DNA from: Oscillospiraceae bacterium
Lineage (GTDB): Bacteria > Bacillota > Clostridia > Oscillospirales > Ruminococcaceae
Length of the DNA: 24,271 nucleotides
Reading direction: 5' to 3'
NCBI GenBank assembly: GCA_900768245.1
Contig: CAAGCE010000286.1
Location: 1-24,271, forward strand
Shown: in pieces, positions 1-7,517 of the stretch
Layout of the letters: each line of letters begins with the position of its first letter
How positions within the stretch are numbered: the stretch's first letter is position 1
The notes under the pieces: generated by a model
Databases searched by the model: none
What the model was told of the DNA's origin: nothing
Seen by the model: the letters and a program-made list of their open reading frames with translations, nothing else
Program-made: the position numbers and the translations under genes

Positions 1-116
1 CCGTCATCTTGCACATAAATTTCTTGACATACGACAGTATGCCTGCGAAATTTCTATACAATCTGACGAAAAATCTGACTGCGCATCTGAGGCACTATGG
101 TTTTTAGAGGTGACCT
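1..116 (+). mobile_element. MITE-like palindromic repeat, copy 1 (cut by window start)
   Basis: This stretch matches the reverse complement of 24119-24234 at 115 of 116 positions; the one difference is C82 against A24153. It ends with the terminal sequence TGGTTTTTAGAGGTGACCT at 98-116. It folds as a long imperfect hairpin. The apex is CATAC-GACA-GTATG at 28-41, flanked by AAATTTC (17-23) and GAAATTT (46-52). Outer arms are GTCATCTTGCACATA paired loosely with the stretch around 53-70. There is no coding potential, which fits a non-autonomous miniature inverted-repeat element. The outer end lies beyond the window. The last T of the element is also the first T of a TATAAT box at 116-121, so the insertion lies directly against the toxin promoter downstream. 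Confidence 0.75.
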
Positions 117-140
117 ATAATAAGTTTGTAGGGAGAATGT
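116..140 (+). promoter_or_regulatory. -10 box and 5' repeat of the toxin mRNA
   Basis: TATAAT at 116-121 is followed by TGTAGGGAGAATGT at 127-140. The same 25-base block, with 3 mismatches, is found on the - strand at 441-417, where it is the -10 box and start of the antisense RNA. Equal spacing in both copies suggests that transcription starts near 127. The expected -35 position (92-98) lies inside the repeat element and reads GCACTAT, a poor match to TTGACA. The promoter therefore appears to have lost its -35 box when the element inserted. Confidence 0.6.
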
Positions 141-256
141 TTCGTATACATTTGACGAAAAATAGGCGGTCAACTTCATTGATACCAACATTGGTGGAAA
201 AGAGGCTGAACTACATAACCTTTGTTGGAATTTATGAAAACAAGGGGAGTGGTAGT

Positions 257-340
257 ATTATTACGATAGATACAGTTTTAAACTTTATTGCCTGTGTTAT
301 TGCAGCTATAAGTTTATATCATGACTGTAAAAAGAAGTAA
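257..340 (+). CDS. Small hydrophobic type I toxin-like peptide, start codon degenerate
   Basis: The in-frame tail encodes about 27 residues. It has a short N-terminus (IITIDTV), a single hydrophobic segment (LNFIACVIAAISL) and a charged end, YHDCKKK. This is the plan of Fst/TxpA/holin-like type I toxins, which act at the membrane. A good ribosome binding site, AGGGGAG, lies at 243-249. The codon at the right distance, 257-259, is ATT where related genes would have ATG. The peptide may use a rare ATT start, may be read from the in-frame ATG at 137 (67 residues, with GGGAGA directly before it), or may be dead. Downstream lie a hairpin and a convergent antisense RNA, the usual context of such toxins. 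The family assignment rests on architecture, not on sequence similarity I can verify. Confidence 0.45.
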   Translation: MITIDTVLNFIACVIAAISLYHDCKKK

Positions 341-430
341 TCCGCCTAAGCTGCAACTTAGACGGATTATAAATTTAGATTTGAATTTGTAAAAAGTTGA
401 GGTGCGACCGTCTATGACGTTCTCCCTACA
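333..430 (-). ncRNA. Convergent antisense RNA (putative type I antitoxin)
   Basis: A near-consensus - strand promoter (465-436) would start an RNA near 430. It would run about 95 bases toward the toxin gene and end at the hairpin 371-341 followed by the U-rich stretch ACTTCTTTTTA. The RNA would pair with the 3' end of the toxin mRNA over the shared hairpin and the KKK codons. It would also share TGTAGGGAGAA(C/T)GT with the toxin mRNA 5' end, which gives a second pairing zone because the two copies are in opposite orientation. A second shared piece is CGGTC...CAACTT, at 167-176 on the + strand and 410-394 on the - strand, with a 7-base insertion in the antisense copy. Convergent RNAs with shared 5' repeats and a common terminator are the layout of the pAD1 par (Fst) family. 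Confidence 0.6.
341..371. terminator. Bidirectional hairpin between toxin and antisense RNA
   Basis: AATCCGCCTAAG and CTTAGACGGATT form a stem of about 12 pairs around the loop CTGCAA. On the - strand it is followed by ACTTCTTTTTA, a good terminator tail for the antisense RNA. On the + strand the tail (ATAAATTTAGATTTG) is weaker. The + strand toxin stop codon TAA (338-340) touches the stem. Confidence 0.7.
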
Positions 431-435
431 TATTT

Positions 436-465
436 ATTATATAACATACTTGATAAACTTGTCAA
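436..465 (-). promoter_or_regulatory. Promoter of the antisense RNA
   Basis: On the - strand TTGACA (465-460) and TATAAT (441-436) are separated by 18 bases. Both hexamers are perfect. No - strand reading frame of note follows, so it must drive a short RNA. It is far stronger by sequence than the facing toxin promoter, as expected for an antitoxin. Confidence 0.8.
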
Positions 466-489
466 TAGCTTTTTTAAAACTTTCAGATG

Positions 490-531
490 ATATATCCCCG
501 CACCCTATCAAAATCATAAGGTGCGGGGATA
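490..531 (-). terminator. Terminator of the trp operon
   Basis: A long stem, TATCCCCGCACC against GGTGCGGGGATA, extends through TAT/ATA to the loop GATTTTG. It lies just after the trpA stop. The tail after the stem on the - strand (ATATATCATCTG) is poor in U, so termination may be partial or the hairpin may mainly protect the 3' end. The antisense RNA promoter lies only about 25 bases further on in the same direction. Confidence 0.65.
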
Positions 532-534
532 ATT

Positions 535-1323
535 TTATGATATAGCCTTTTTGAGTGCGGAGGTAAATTCGCCGACCTTTTCAGCAGATTCTCTGCCGTA
601 TTCGCCGACAATTTTTACAATTGCACTTCCGACAATAACACCGTCGCAATAGCTGCTCATTTTGGCTGCCTGCTCCGGTGATGAAATGCCGAAGCCCACC
701 ATTGCAGGTATGCTGCAGCTCTTTCTTATCTCGCCGAAAAAGCTGTCAAAGTCAGTTTCAAAGCTGCTTCTTGTGCCTGTAACGCCTGTGGAGGACACGC
801 AGTAGAGAAATCCCTTGCTGTCAGCGGAAATTTTTGCGATTCGTGAGTGTGATGCAGGTGTTACCATACTTATTGAAATAACACCGTTCTTTTCTGCGTA
901 AGGAAGTATTTCGTCCTGCTCCTCATACGGAAGATCGGGAACGATAACACCGTCGATGCCTTTTTCACGGCATAATGTGAAGAAACGCTCTGTTCCGAAA
1001 CGGAAAATCGTATTTACATACATCATAAGTATAAGCGGTTTATCGGTCTTTGCTCTCAGACGTTCAACCATTTCAAATATGGTGAGCAGGTTAGTCTGAC
1101 CGCTTGCAAGAGCACGGAGGCTTGCTGCCTGAATGGTTTTTCCCTCTGCAATAGGGTCGGAGAACGGAACGCCTATTTCAATTATATCCGCACCGTTTTC
1201 AAACATTTTCATAACAAGCTTTTCTGTTGTTTCAAGGTCAGGGTCGCCTGCGGTAATAAAGGTGATAAGAGCCCTTTTTCCGTCTTCTTTAAGCTTTGCA
1301 AGTGTATTTTCAATTCTGTTCAT
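535..1323 (-). CDS. trpA: Tryptophan synthase alpha chain
   Basis: The 262-residue protein cleaves indole-3-glycerol phosphate to indole and glyceraldehyde 3-phosphate, and passes indole to TrpB. The TIM-barrel family motifs are present: LITFITAGDPD near the N-terminus and IEIGVPFSDP with the catalytic Glu49. The usual second acid, Asp60 of E. coli, aligns with Glu60 here (SDPIAEGKTIQ). This is a conservative change that I recall in other clostridial TrpA proteins. The start at 1323 is chosen for AAAGGAG about 8 bases upstream; the frame stays open further but overlaps trpB. It is the last gene of the trp operon, 13 bases after the trpB stop, and is followed by a hairpin. Length is normal. 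Confidence 0.97.
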   Translation of the reverse strand: MNRIENTLAKLKEDGKRALITFITAGDPDLETTEKLVMKMFENGADIIEIGVPFSDPIAEGKTIQAASLRALASGQTNLLTIFEMVERLRAKTDKPLILMMYVNTIFRFGTERFFTLCREKGIDGVIVPDLPYEEQDEILPYAEKNGVISISMVTPASHSRIAKISADSKGFLYCVSSTGVTGTRSSFETDFDSFFGEIRKSCSIPAMVGFGISSPEQAAKMSSYCDGVIVGSAIVKIVGEYGRESAEKVGEFTSALKKAIS

Positions 1324-1336
1324 GATAGGTTCTCCT

Positions 1337-2527
1337 TTACTGCTCTGTAACATCAACGCCGCGGTATTTTGCGATGGAGTAAACGTCCTTGTCACCGCGT
1401 CCCGAAATTGTGATGACCATAATGCTGTCCTTGCTCATTGTCGGAGCTATTTTAAGAGCAGCCGCAACAGCGTGTGATGACTCGATAGCAGGAATGATAC
1501 CCTCTGTTTTTGAGAGGTATTCAAATGCGCATACAGCTTCTTCATCTGTAATATCAACATATTCCGCACGTTTTATTTCCCGGAGATAAGCGTGTTCAGG
1601 ACCGATTCCCGGGTAGTCAAGACCTGCTGAAATTGAGTAAACAGGGTCTATCTGACCAAACTCATTCTGTAAGAAAACGGATTTCATACCGTGGAAAATG
1701 CCTGTTGAACCCTTAGCAAGAGTTGCAGCGTGAAGCTTTGTGTCAATGCCCTTGCCTGCGGCTTCCGCACCGATAAGCCTTACGCTTTCATCACCGATAA
1801 AGTCATAGAAAGAACCCATAGCATTTGAGCCGCCGCCTACGCAGGCAACAACACAATCGGGAAGACGTCCCTCTTTTTCCATAAGCTGAGCCTTTATTTC
1901 CTCGGAAATTATCTTCTGAAAATCACGAACCATAGCAGGATAAGGGTGAGGTCCCATAACAGAACCTATGCAGTAGAATGTGGTAGCGATATTTGTTGCC
2001 CAGTCACGCATAGCCTCGTTGATAGCGTCTTTGAGGGTAGCTGTGCCGTCGTGAACAGCTGTTACCTTTGCACCGAGAAGCTCCATACGGTAAACATTAA
2101 GCGACTGACGCTTAACGTCCTCAGCACCCATATATACCTGACATTCAAGACCGAAAAGCGCACAGACGGTAGCGGTAGCAACACCATGCTGACCTGCGCC
2201 CGTTTCAGCGATGATACGTTTCTTGCCCATACGCTTTGCAAGAAGTATCTGTCCGAGAACGTTGTTTATTTTATGTGAACCTGTGTGGTTAAGATCCTCT
2301 CGCTTGAGATAGATTTTTGCACCGCCGAGATCCTTTGTCATCTTGTCTGCATAGTAGAGCATTGAAGGTCTGCCTGCATAGTCACGGTACAGGGTCTTTA
2401 GCTCCTTAATAAATTCGGGATCGTTTATATATTTGTCATAAGCCTCTTCAAGCTCACTAACAGCATTCATAACGGTTTCGGGAACATACTGTCCGCCGTA
2501 GATTCCGTATCTGCCCTTTTTGTTCAT
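1337..2527 (-). CDS. trpB: Tryptophan synthase beta chain
   Basis: This is a 396-residue pyridoxal-phosphate enzyme that joins indole and serine to form tryptophan, in a complex with TrpA. The PLP lysine is Lys86 in LNHTGSHKINN. The phosphate-binding loop GGGSNAMGSFY and the N-terminal GIYGGQYVPETVM, typical of the TrpB1 class, are both clear. Length matches the family. The start ATG at 2527 has AAAGGAG at a good distance, and that ribosome binding site overlaps the end of trpF. The gap to trpF is only 6 bases, so the two are translated in close succession. Confidence 0.98.
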   Translation of the reverse strand: MNKKGRYGIYGGQYVPETVMNAVSELEEAYDKYINDPEFIKELKTLYRDYAGRPSMLYYADKMTKDLGGAKIYLKREDLNHTGSHKINNVLGQILLAKRMGKKRIIAETGAGQHGVATATVCALFGLECQVYMGAEDVKRQSLNVYRMELLGAKVTAVHDGTATLKDAINEAMRDWATNIATTFYCIGSVMGPHPYPAMVRDFQKIISEEIKAQLMEKEGRLPDCVVACVGGGSNAMGSFYDFIGDESVRLIGAEAAGKGIDTKLHAATLAKGSTGIFHGMKSVFLQNEFGQIDPVYSISAGLDYPGIGPEHAYLREIKRAEYVDITDEEAVCAFEYLSKTEGIIPAIESSHAVAAALKIAPTMSKDSIMVITISGRGDKDVYSIAKYRGVDVTEQ

Positions 2528-2533
2528 AATGAT

Positions 2534-3157
2534 TTATCTCCTTTTAAGTATAGATGTGATTGCTTTCATTTTTTGCAGATCCTTGCAACCGTCGGTTTCA
2601 ATACCGCTGCTGAGGTCTATTCCGAAAGGTTCAAGACGAGCTTCTGTCTCAGCGATATTGTCTGCATTTATGCCGCCTGCAATAAAGAAAGGACGGTCAA
2701 TAAGCTGTCGTGTGCTTGTGATAAGGTCAAAGTCAAGAGTGAATCCCGTACCGCCGTAAGCAGAGGGTGAGAAAGCGTCAAAAACAAATTTGTCGGCGTC
2801 AAGTGCCATTGCATTTGCAATATCGTCGGCATTTCTGACACGGACCGCTTTCCATATTTCCTTGTGCGGAAGAAGTGTTCTCAGCTTTGAAATATATTGT
2901 GCGTTCTCATTTCCGTGAAGCTGAAAAACGTCCGCTGCATCGTTGTATTCAACTATCTCCTCCAAGGAACTGTCAACAAAAACACCAACTGAAATTATAC
3001 CATATTTAAGTCGTTTTTTCAAGACTTTTGCGGTATCGTTTGATATTTGACGCTTGCTTTTGGCAAAAACAAAGCCTATGTAATCGGGAGAGGTTTCGTT
3101 TGCATATTCAATGTCCTCTTCACGTCTTAATCCGCAGAATTTAAGTTTGCAGCTCAT
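2534..3157 (-). CDS. trpF: Phosphoribosylanthranilate isomerase
   Basis: The 207-residue TIM barrel catalyses the Amadori rearrangement of phosphoribosylanthranilate to the ribulose form (CdRP), the substrate of TrpC. The general base Cys8 is seen in KFCGLRREED. The general acid Asp lies in FVFDAFSPSAYGGTG, whose GGTG loop binds phosphate. The start ATG overlaps the trpC stop as ATGA at 3157-3154, a sign of translational coupling. It is separate from trpC here, not fused as in E. coli. Confidence 0.95.
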   Translation of the reverse strand: MSCKLKFCGLRREEDIEYANETSPDYIGFVFAKSKRQISNDTAKVLKKRLKYGIISVGVFVDSSLEEIVEYNDAADVFQLHGNENAQYISKLRTLLPHKEIWKAVRVRNADDIANAMALDADKFVFDAFSPSAYGGTGFTLDFDLITSTRQLIDRPFFIAGGINADNIAETEARLEPFGIDLSSGIETDGCKDLQKMKAITSILKRR

Positions 3158-3936
3158 ACTCCGTCCCTCAGTCTTTCAAGAGTATCGGCAATATCATCGC
3201 TCCGCATAAGAGTTTCACCGATAAGAACAGCGTCCGCACCATAGCTTCGTACAGCTTTCATATCGCTGTTGTCCTTTATTCCGCTTTCGGAAACGATAAC
3301 CTTTCCGTCAGGGACAAAGCCTGCAAGCTTTGCGGTAGTATCAAGAGTAACATCAAAGGTTTTAAGGTTGCGGTTGTTTATGCCGATAATGTCAAGATCC
3401 GCTGCGAGAACTCTGTCAAGCTCTTCCTTTGAATGAGTTTCCGCAAGAACATCAAGACCGAGTGAATCTGCGATCAGCTTGTATTCTTTAAGCTTAGCGT
3501 CATCAAGTACGGCAGCGATAAGCAGGACAGCATCAGCACCCATTATTTTTGCTTCGTATATCTGATAGGGGTCAAAGATGAAATCCTTGCGTATCATCGG
3601 CAGAGAAACTTCAGCCCTTATTGCCTTGAAATATTCGGAAGAGCCTTGAAAATAAAATTCTTCCGTAAGGCAGGAAATAGCATCAGCACCGCTTTTTTCA
3701 TATGTGACCGCAATTTTCACAGGGTCAAAATCAGGCTGTATAAGTCCCTTTGACGGTGAAGCCTTTTTTACTTCGGAAATTACCGAAAGACGTCCGCCGC
3801 CTTTTAAAGCGTCTTTGAAGCTTATTGGATCTCTGCCGCATTTTTCGGCGGCAGCCTTTACTTCATCGAAAGAGTGTGCGGCAATTTCTTTTTCAAGCTG
3901 TATTCTGCGTTTTGCAATGATTTCATCAAGTATCAT
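3154..3936 (-). CDS. trpC: Indole-3-glycerol phosphate synthase
   Basis: The 260-residue enzyme closes the indole ring by decarboxylating CdRP. Family landmarks are the N-terminal MILDEIIAKRRIQLE, the catalytic-lysine segment VKKASPSKG, the LTEEFYFQGS loop, IGINNRNLKTF and VSESGI. The start at 3936 is preceded by GAGGAG about 7 bases away and lies just after the trpGD stop (3956). The frame remains open upstream into trpGD, but that extension has no family match. It overlaps trpF by 4 bases at its end. Confidence 0.97.
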   Translation of the reverse strand: MILDEIIAKRRIQLEKEIAAHSFDEVKAAAEKCGRDPISFKDALKGGGRLSVISEVKKASPSKGLIQPDFDPVKIAVTYEKSGADAISCLTEEFYFQGSSEYFKAIRAEVSLPMIRKDFIFDPYQIYEAKIMGADAVLLIAAVLDDAKLKEYKLIADSLGLDVLAETHSKEELDRVLAADLDIIGINNRNLKTFDVTLDTTAKLAGFVPDGKVIVSESGIKDNSDMKAVRSYGADAVLIGETLMRSDDIADTLERLRDGV

Positions 3937-3955
3937 AATTGACTCCTCGGATAAG

Positions 3956-5587
3956 TTATTTGTTGGTGAATTCTTTGAGCTTTTCAAGCTTGGTGAGAGC
4001 CTTTCCGCTGTCGATAGCTTCTCTTGCAAGATTGATGCCGTCCCCGATAGAAGCCGCAGCACCTGTGCAGTAGATAGCACAGCCAGCATTGAGAAGAACT
4101 ATGTCACGCTTTGCACCTTTTTCCTTGCCTGAAAGAATGTCATATGTTATCTTAGCGTTGTCAGCAGGACTTCCGCCGACTATTTCTGATTTTGGAGCAC
4201 GTTTGATGCCGAAATCCTCAGGCTGGATAGTGTACTTTATAAGCTTGTTGTCACGGAGTTCGCAAACGGAGGTAGGACCTGAAACGGATACCTCGTCAAG
4301 ACCGTCGCCGTAAACTATCATTGCACCCTTTACACCGAGATTCATAAGTACCTTTGCCATTGTTTCAAGCAGCTTTTCATCATAAACGCCGAGGAGGATA
4401 TAATCGGAAAGTGCAGGGTTTGCAAGAGGTCCGAGAATATTGAAAACTGTTCTTACGCCCATTTCACGTCTTGCCTTGCCGACAAATCTCATTGCGCTGT
4501 GGAAGGACTGTGCGAAAAGGAATGCAATGCCCGTTTCCTGCATACAAGCGGACGCCTGAGCAGGTGTCATACCTATCTTTACGCCCAATGCTTCAAGTAC
4601 GTCGGCAGCGCCGCTCTTGCTTGAAACGCTTCTGTTGCCGTGCTTTGCAACGTTAAGACCCGTAGCTGAAATAACAAATGAAGATGTAGTTGAAATGTTG
4701 AAGGAATTTGCAAGGTCGCCGCCTGTTCCGACGATGTCAACAGCTGATTTTGCGGCAGGAACGATAGATGCCTTTTTACGCATTATTCTTGCAAAGCCTG
4801 TTATTTCGTCGATAGTCTCACCCTTTGCACGGAGAAATGCAAGGAATGCAGCTATCTGAGCGTCGGTAGCGGCATCAGACATAATGATGTCCATAGCTTC
4901 TTCGGCTTCCGACTGAGTAAGATCTTTTCCGTCAGCAACAACGGCAATGTATTTTTTCAAGGCTGTACGGTTCTCGGCAGGGATAACAACAGGAACACGG
5001 TCAAATTTTTTGATTCCTGCAATTTCGGAAAGGAAGTTTGAAATGATGTTGTTTCCGAATTCTGTTAGAATGGACTCGGGGTGGAACTGCACACCGTAAG
5101 TTGGGTGGGATTTATGGCGGATAGCCATTATCTGACCGTCACCGTCGGTAGCGATAACATTTATGCAGGTAGGAATGGAAATGGAATCAACGATAAGTGA
5201 ATGGTATCTTGCTGCGGAAATGTGTTCAGGCATACCGTTAAAGAGAGGGCAGCTTGTGTTGAGTGATATTTTTGTGGATTTGCCGTGCATAGGAAGCTTG
5301 GCTTTGACTATCTTTCCGCCGAATGCTTCCGCAATGGACTGATGACCGAGGCATACACCGAGGATAGGGAGCTTTCCACTGAAATGCTTTATTGCCTCAA
5401 CAGAAATTCCTGCTTCGGCAGGATAACCCGGACCCGGGGAGATGATAAGTGCTTCGGGAGCAAGCTTTTCGATCTCGTCAATTGTTATACGGTCGTTTCT
5501 TACAACTTTGATGTCGGGATAAATTGAGCCGATCTGCTGATAAAGGTTATATGTGAAGCTGTCGTAATTATCAATTAAAAGAATCAT
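3956..5587 (-). CDS. trpGD: Fused anthranilate synthase glutaminase (TrpG) and anthranilate phosphoribosyltransferase (TrpD)
   Basis: This is one 543-residue chain with two enzymes. Residues 1-190 are a class I glutamine amidotransferase that feeds ammonia to TrpE: nucleophile Cys79 in GVCLGHQS, then His169 and Glu171 in QFHPES. Residues from about 208 to the end are TrpD, which attaches phosphoribose to anthranilate: GTGGD at 287-291, NIST at 297-300 and KHGNRS at 315-320. A short linker joins them. The fusion is well known from enterobacteria, while many Firmicutes keep two genes. The start has AGGAGG 9 bases upstream, and the gene follows trpE by 15 bases. No break is seen in either domain. 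Confidence 0.96.
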   Translation of the reverse strand: MILLIDNYDSFTYNLYQQIGSIYPDIKVVRNDRITIDEIEKLAPEALIISPGPGYPAEAGISVEAIKHFSGKLPILGVCLGHQSIAEAFGGKIVKAKLPMHGKSTKISLNTSCPLFNGMPEHISAARYHSLIVDSISIPTCINVIATDGDGQIMAIRHKSHPTYGVQFHPESILTEFGNNIISNFLSEIAGIKKFDRVPVVIPAENRTALKKYIAVVADGKDLTQSEAEEAMDIIMSDAATDAQIAAFLAFLRAKGETIDEITGFARIMRKKASIVPAAKSAVDIVGTGGDLANSFNISTTSSFVISATGLNVAKHGNRSVSSKSGAADVLEALGVKIGMTPAQASACMQETGIAFLFAQSFHSAMRFVGKARREMGVRTVFNILGPLANPALSDYILLGVYDEKLLETMAKVLMNLGVKGAMIVYGDGLDEVSVSGPTSVCELRDNKLIKYTIQPEDFGIKRAPKSEIVGGSPADNAKITYDILSGKEKGAKRDIVLLNAGCAIYCTGAAASIGDGINLAREAIDSGKALTKLEKLKEFTNK

Positions 5588-5602
5588 TGTTTTATCCTCC
5601 TA

Positions 5603-7075
5603 TCAAAGCTTTGCGGCTTCTCTTACAGCATTTACAACTGCGAGAGCCTTGTTTTTTGTTTCCTCATATTCTTTTTCGGGTACGCTGTCATAAACGATCC
5701 CTGCGCCGGCCTGAACATAAGCTTTATTGTTTTTGAAAAGAACGGTTCTTATTGCAATGCAGGTGTCAATGTTTCCGCTGAAAGCGAGGTATCCGACTGT
5801 TCCGCCGTAAAGACCTCTCTTCTGTTTTTCAAGATTGTCGATTATCTGCATTGCCTTTACCTTAGGAGCACCCGAAAGAGTTCCCGCAGGAAGAACTGAC
5901 ATAAGTGCGTCGATAGCGGTCTTGTCATCGCTGAGCTCACCACGTACATCTGATACAAGGTGCATTACCTTTGAATAACGTTCAACACGCATAAAGTCCG
6001 TAACGCTTACAGTACCGAACTTTGAAACTCTTCCGATGTCGTTTCTGCCGAGGTCAACGAGCATTGTGTGTTCGGCACGTTCCTTAGGGTCGTTGAGGAG
6101 CTGTTTTTCAAAAGCCTTGTCCTCTTCGGCTGTCTTTCCTCTGCCGATGGTTCCCGCAATAGGTTTTGTGACTGCAACACCGTCAGTAACGCTTACGAGC
6201 ATTTCGGGAGAAGCACCTGCAATGCAGTAATCCTTGTGGTCAAAGTAGTAAAGGTAAGGTGAAGGATTTGTTGAGCGGAGCATACGGTAAACATCGAATG
6301 GGGAAGGAGGATTGTCTATCTCAAAACGCTGTGAAAGAACGACCTGACTGATGTCGCCGTTGTAAATGTGTTCCTTAGCCTTTGCGACCATATCCATATA
6401 TTCTTCTTTGGTCACATTTGATTTTACATCAAGCTCACGTTCCTCATTGCTGAATGTACCGTTGAAAGGCGGGCAGTTGTTAAGTATGCGGCAGATGTCT
6501 ATTGCACGGTTCTCACATTCATCATAGCGGACATCAACATTTTCGCCGCTGTTGATATTGAGAATGATAACAGCCTTGTTTGTAAGGTGGTCGTAAGCAA
6601 CTATCTCGTCGTAAAGGAACATATTTGAATCTGGCATATGAAGGTCATCTTCGGGAGTGTTGACAAGCTTTTTTTCAAAGCAGCGGACTGTGTCATATCC
6701 GAAATAACCGATAAGACCGCCTGTGAGCTTAGGTCTGTTCGGGAAAACAGGGGAGGTATGCTCGGAAAGAATACTGTTGTAAAGCTTTATTGGGTCGGGA
6801 CAGTCAAGCTTTTCGGAAACGCCGTCCTTGATTATCTCAGCGGAAGAACCGCTTATTTTTATTTCTGTTTTAGGGTCGATACCGATAAAAGAATAACGTC
6901 CCCACTGTTCCGAATTATCAACGCTTTCAAGAATGAAGCAATTTTCAAATTTTTCTTTCAGGGCTGCAAAAAGTCTTACAGGAGTGCAGCTGTCAATGAG
7001 AGCCTCATAAAAAACAGGAACGGTCTTATATTTTGTAAGCAGCTTTTTAACGTCTTCTTTTGTTGGAAATAACAT
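5603..7075 (-). CDS. trpE: Anthranilate synthase component I
   Basis: The 490-residue protein converts chorismate to anthranilate with ammonia from TrpG. The N-terminal feedback site has ILES at 48-51, the motif where tryptophan binds in the family, with NPSPYLYYF as its partner segment. The catalytic C-terminal domain shows PIAGTIGRGKT, LVDLGRNDIGRV and PAGTLSGAPK. Both allosteric and catalytic residues look intact, so end-product inhibition is expected. An in-frame TTG at 7084 is possible, but ATG 7075 has AGAAAGG at the right distance. It is the first structural gene after the T-box leader. Confidence 0.96.
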   Translation of the reverse strand: MLFPTKEDVKKLLTKYKTVPVFYEALIDSCTPVRLFAALKEKFENCFILESVDNSEQWGRYSFIGIDPKTEIKISGSSAEIIKDGVSEKLDCPDPIKLYNSILSEHTSPVFPNRPKLTGGLIGYFGYDTVRCFEKKLVNTPEDDLHMPDSNMFLYDEIVAYDHLTNKAVIILNINSGENVDVRYDECENRAIDICRILNNCPPFNGTFSNEERELDVKSNVTKEEYMDMVAKAKEHIYNGDISQVVLSQRFEIDNPPSPFDVYRMLRSTNPSPYLYYFDHKDYCIAGASPEMLVSVTDGVAVTKPIAGTIGRGKTAEEDKAFEKQLLNDPKERAEHTMLVDLGRNDIGRVSKFGTVSVTDFMRVERYSKVMHLVSDVRGELSDDKTAIDALMSVLPAGTLSGAPKVKAMQIIDNLEKQKRGLYGGTVGYLAFSGNIDTCIAIRTVLFKNNKAYVQAGAGIVYDSVPEKEYEETKNKALAVVNAVREAAKL

Positions 7076-7096
7076 AATTATCAACCTTTCTTAAAT

Positions 7097-7160
7097 AAAA
7101 TAAAAAGAGGTTCACCGTCCCATACCTCAGAATTTTCTAAAGTATGGGACGATAAACCTC
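7097..7160 (-). terminator. T-box-controlled intrinsic terminator
   Basis: GAGGTTTATCGTCCCATAC and GTATGGGACGGTGAACCTC form a long stem, followed by TTTTTATTTTA. The 5' arm begins inside the T-box core, so antiterminator and terminator are mutually exclusive. Confidence 0.9.
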
Positions 7161-7464
7161 GTGGTGCCACCCATTTTCACGGAGCAGGTCATAAAATAAA
7201 AAATCTGCGATCCGCCTTGTCAGATACGACACGAATCACAGTTACACTCAAAATCACATTTCAAGTACGCCATAATATCGTGGTTATACCCTATCCACTA
7301 ACGCAGGAAACTCGGCGCAGGTTACTATGAAAGATCAATTGACCCTTGCTCCTCACAAACCCATTCACAAATACCGTATATGTTCTGCTCACACCCACCG
7401 CAGACTCTCTGGACATCGTATATTTGTTACTTGCTTTTGTTCAAAGGATTTGAATTATTAACTT
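7097..7464 (-). promoter_or_regulatory. Trp-specific T-box riboswitch leader of the trp operon
   Basis: The roughly 370-base untranslated leader between the promoter and trpE holds the T-box landmarks on the - strand. Stem I carries the AGAGAG/GA-type motif near 7409. A candidate specifier codon, TGG (tryptophan), lies at 7363-7361 in the context GAATGGGT. The conserved T-box core GGGTGGCACCACG lies at 7172-7160, whose TGGC portion pairs with the tRNA CCA end. It is followed by a terminator that shares the core's 3' part. Uncharged tRNA-Trp should stabilise the antiterminator and allow transcription of trpE-A. The specifier assignment is by inspection and context; the T-box core is unmistakable. 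Confidence 0.93.
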
Positions 7465-7470
7465 GGCTTT

Positions 7471-7499
7471 ATTATATACCGCTGATTTTTATTTGTCAA
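7471..7499 (-). promoter_or_regulatory. Promoter of the trp operon
   Basis: TTGACA (7499-7494), a 17-base spacer and TATAAT (7476-7471) are a perfect sigma-A promoter on the - strand. The -35 box lies only 18 bases after the cdd stop codon, with no terminator hairpin between, so cdd transcripts may enter the T-box leader. Confidence 0.92.
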
Positions 7500-7517
7500 G
7501 AGTTTTTTGAATTTTTT

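Noticed and set aside
24..60. Promoter inside the repeat (TTGACA at 24-29, TATACA at 54-59)
   Set aside because: The spacing is about 24 bases, far from 16-18. The hexamers are explained by the hairpin symmetry.
110..136. GTG start at 110 for the small + strand reading frame
   Set aside because: It lies inside the repeat element and upstream of the inferred RNA start at 127, with no ribosome binding site.
234..269. Mini ORF MKTRGVVVLLR overlapping the toxin start region
   Set aside because: Its ribosome binding site is poor and it is only 11 codons. It more likely reflects the ribosome binding site of the downstream peptide read in another frame.
3936..4089. Longer TrpC start inside trpGD
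   Set aside because: The extension reads antisense-free trpGD sequence in another frame, lacks TrpC similarity, and ATG 3936 has a GAGGAG site.
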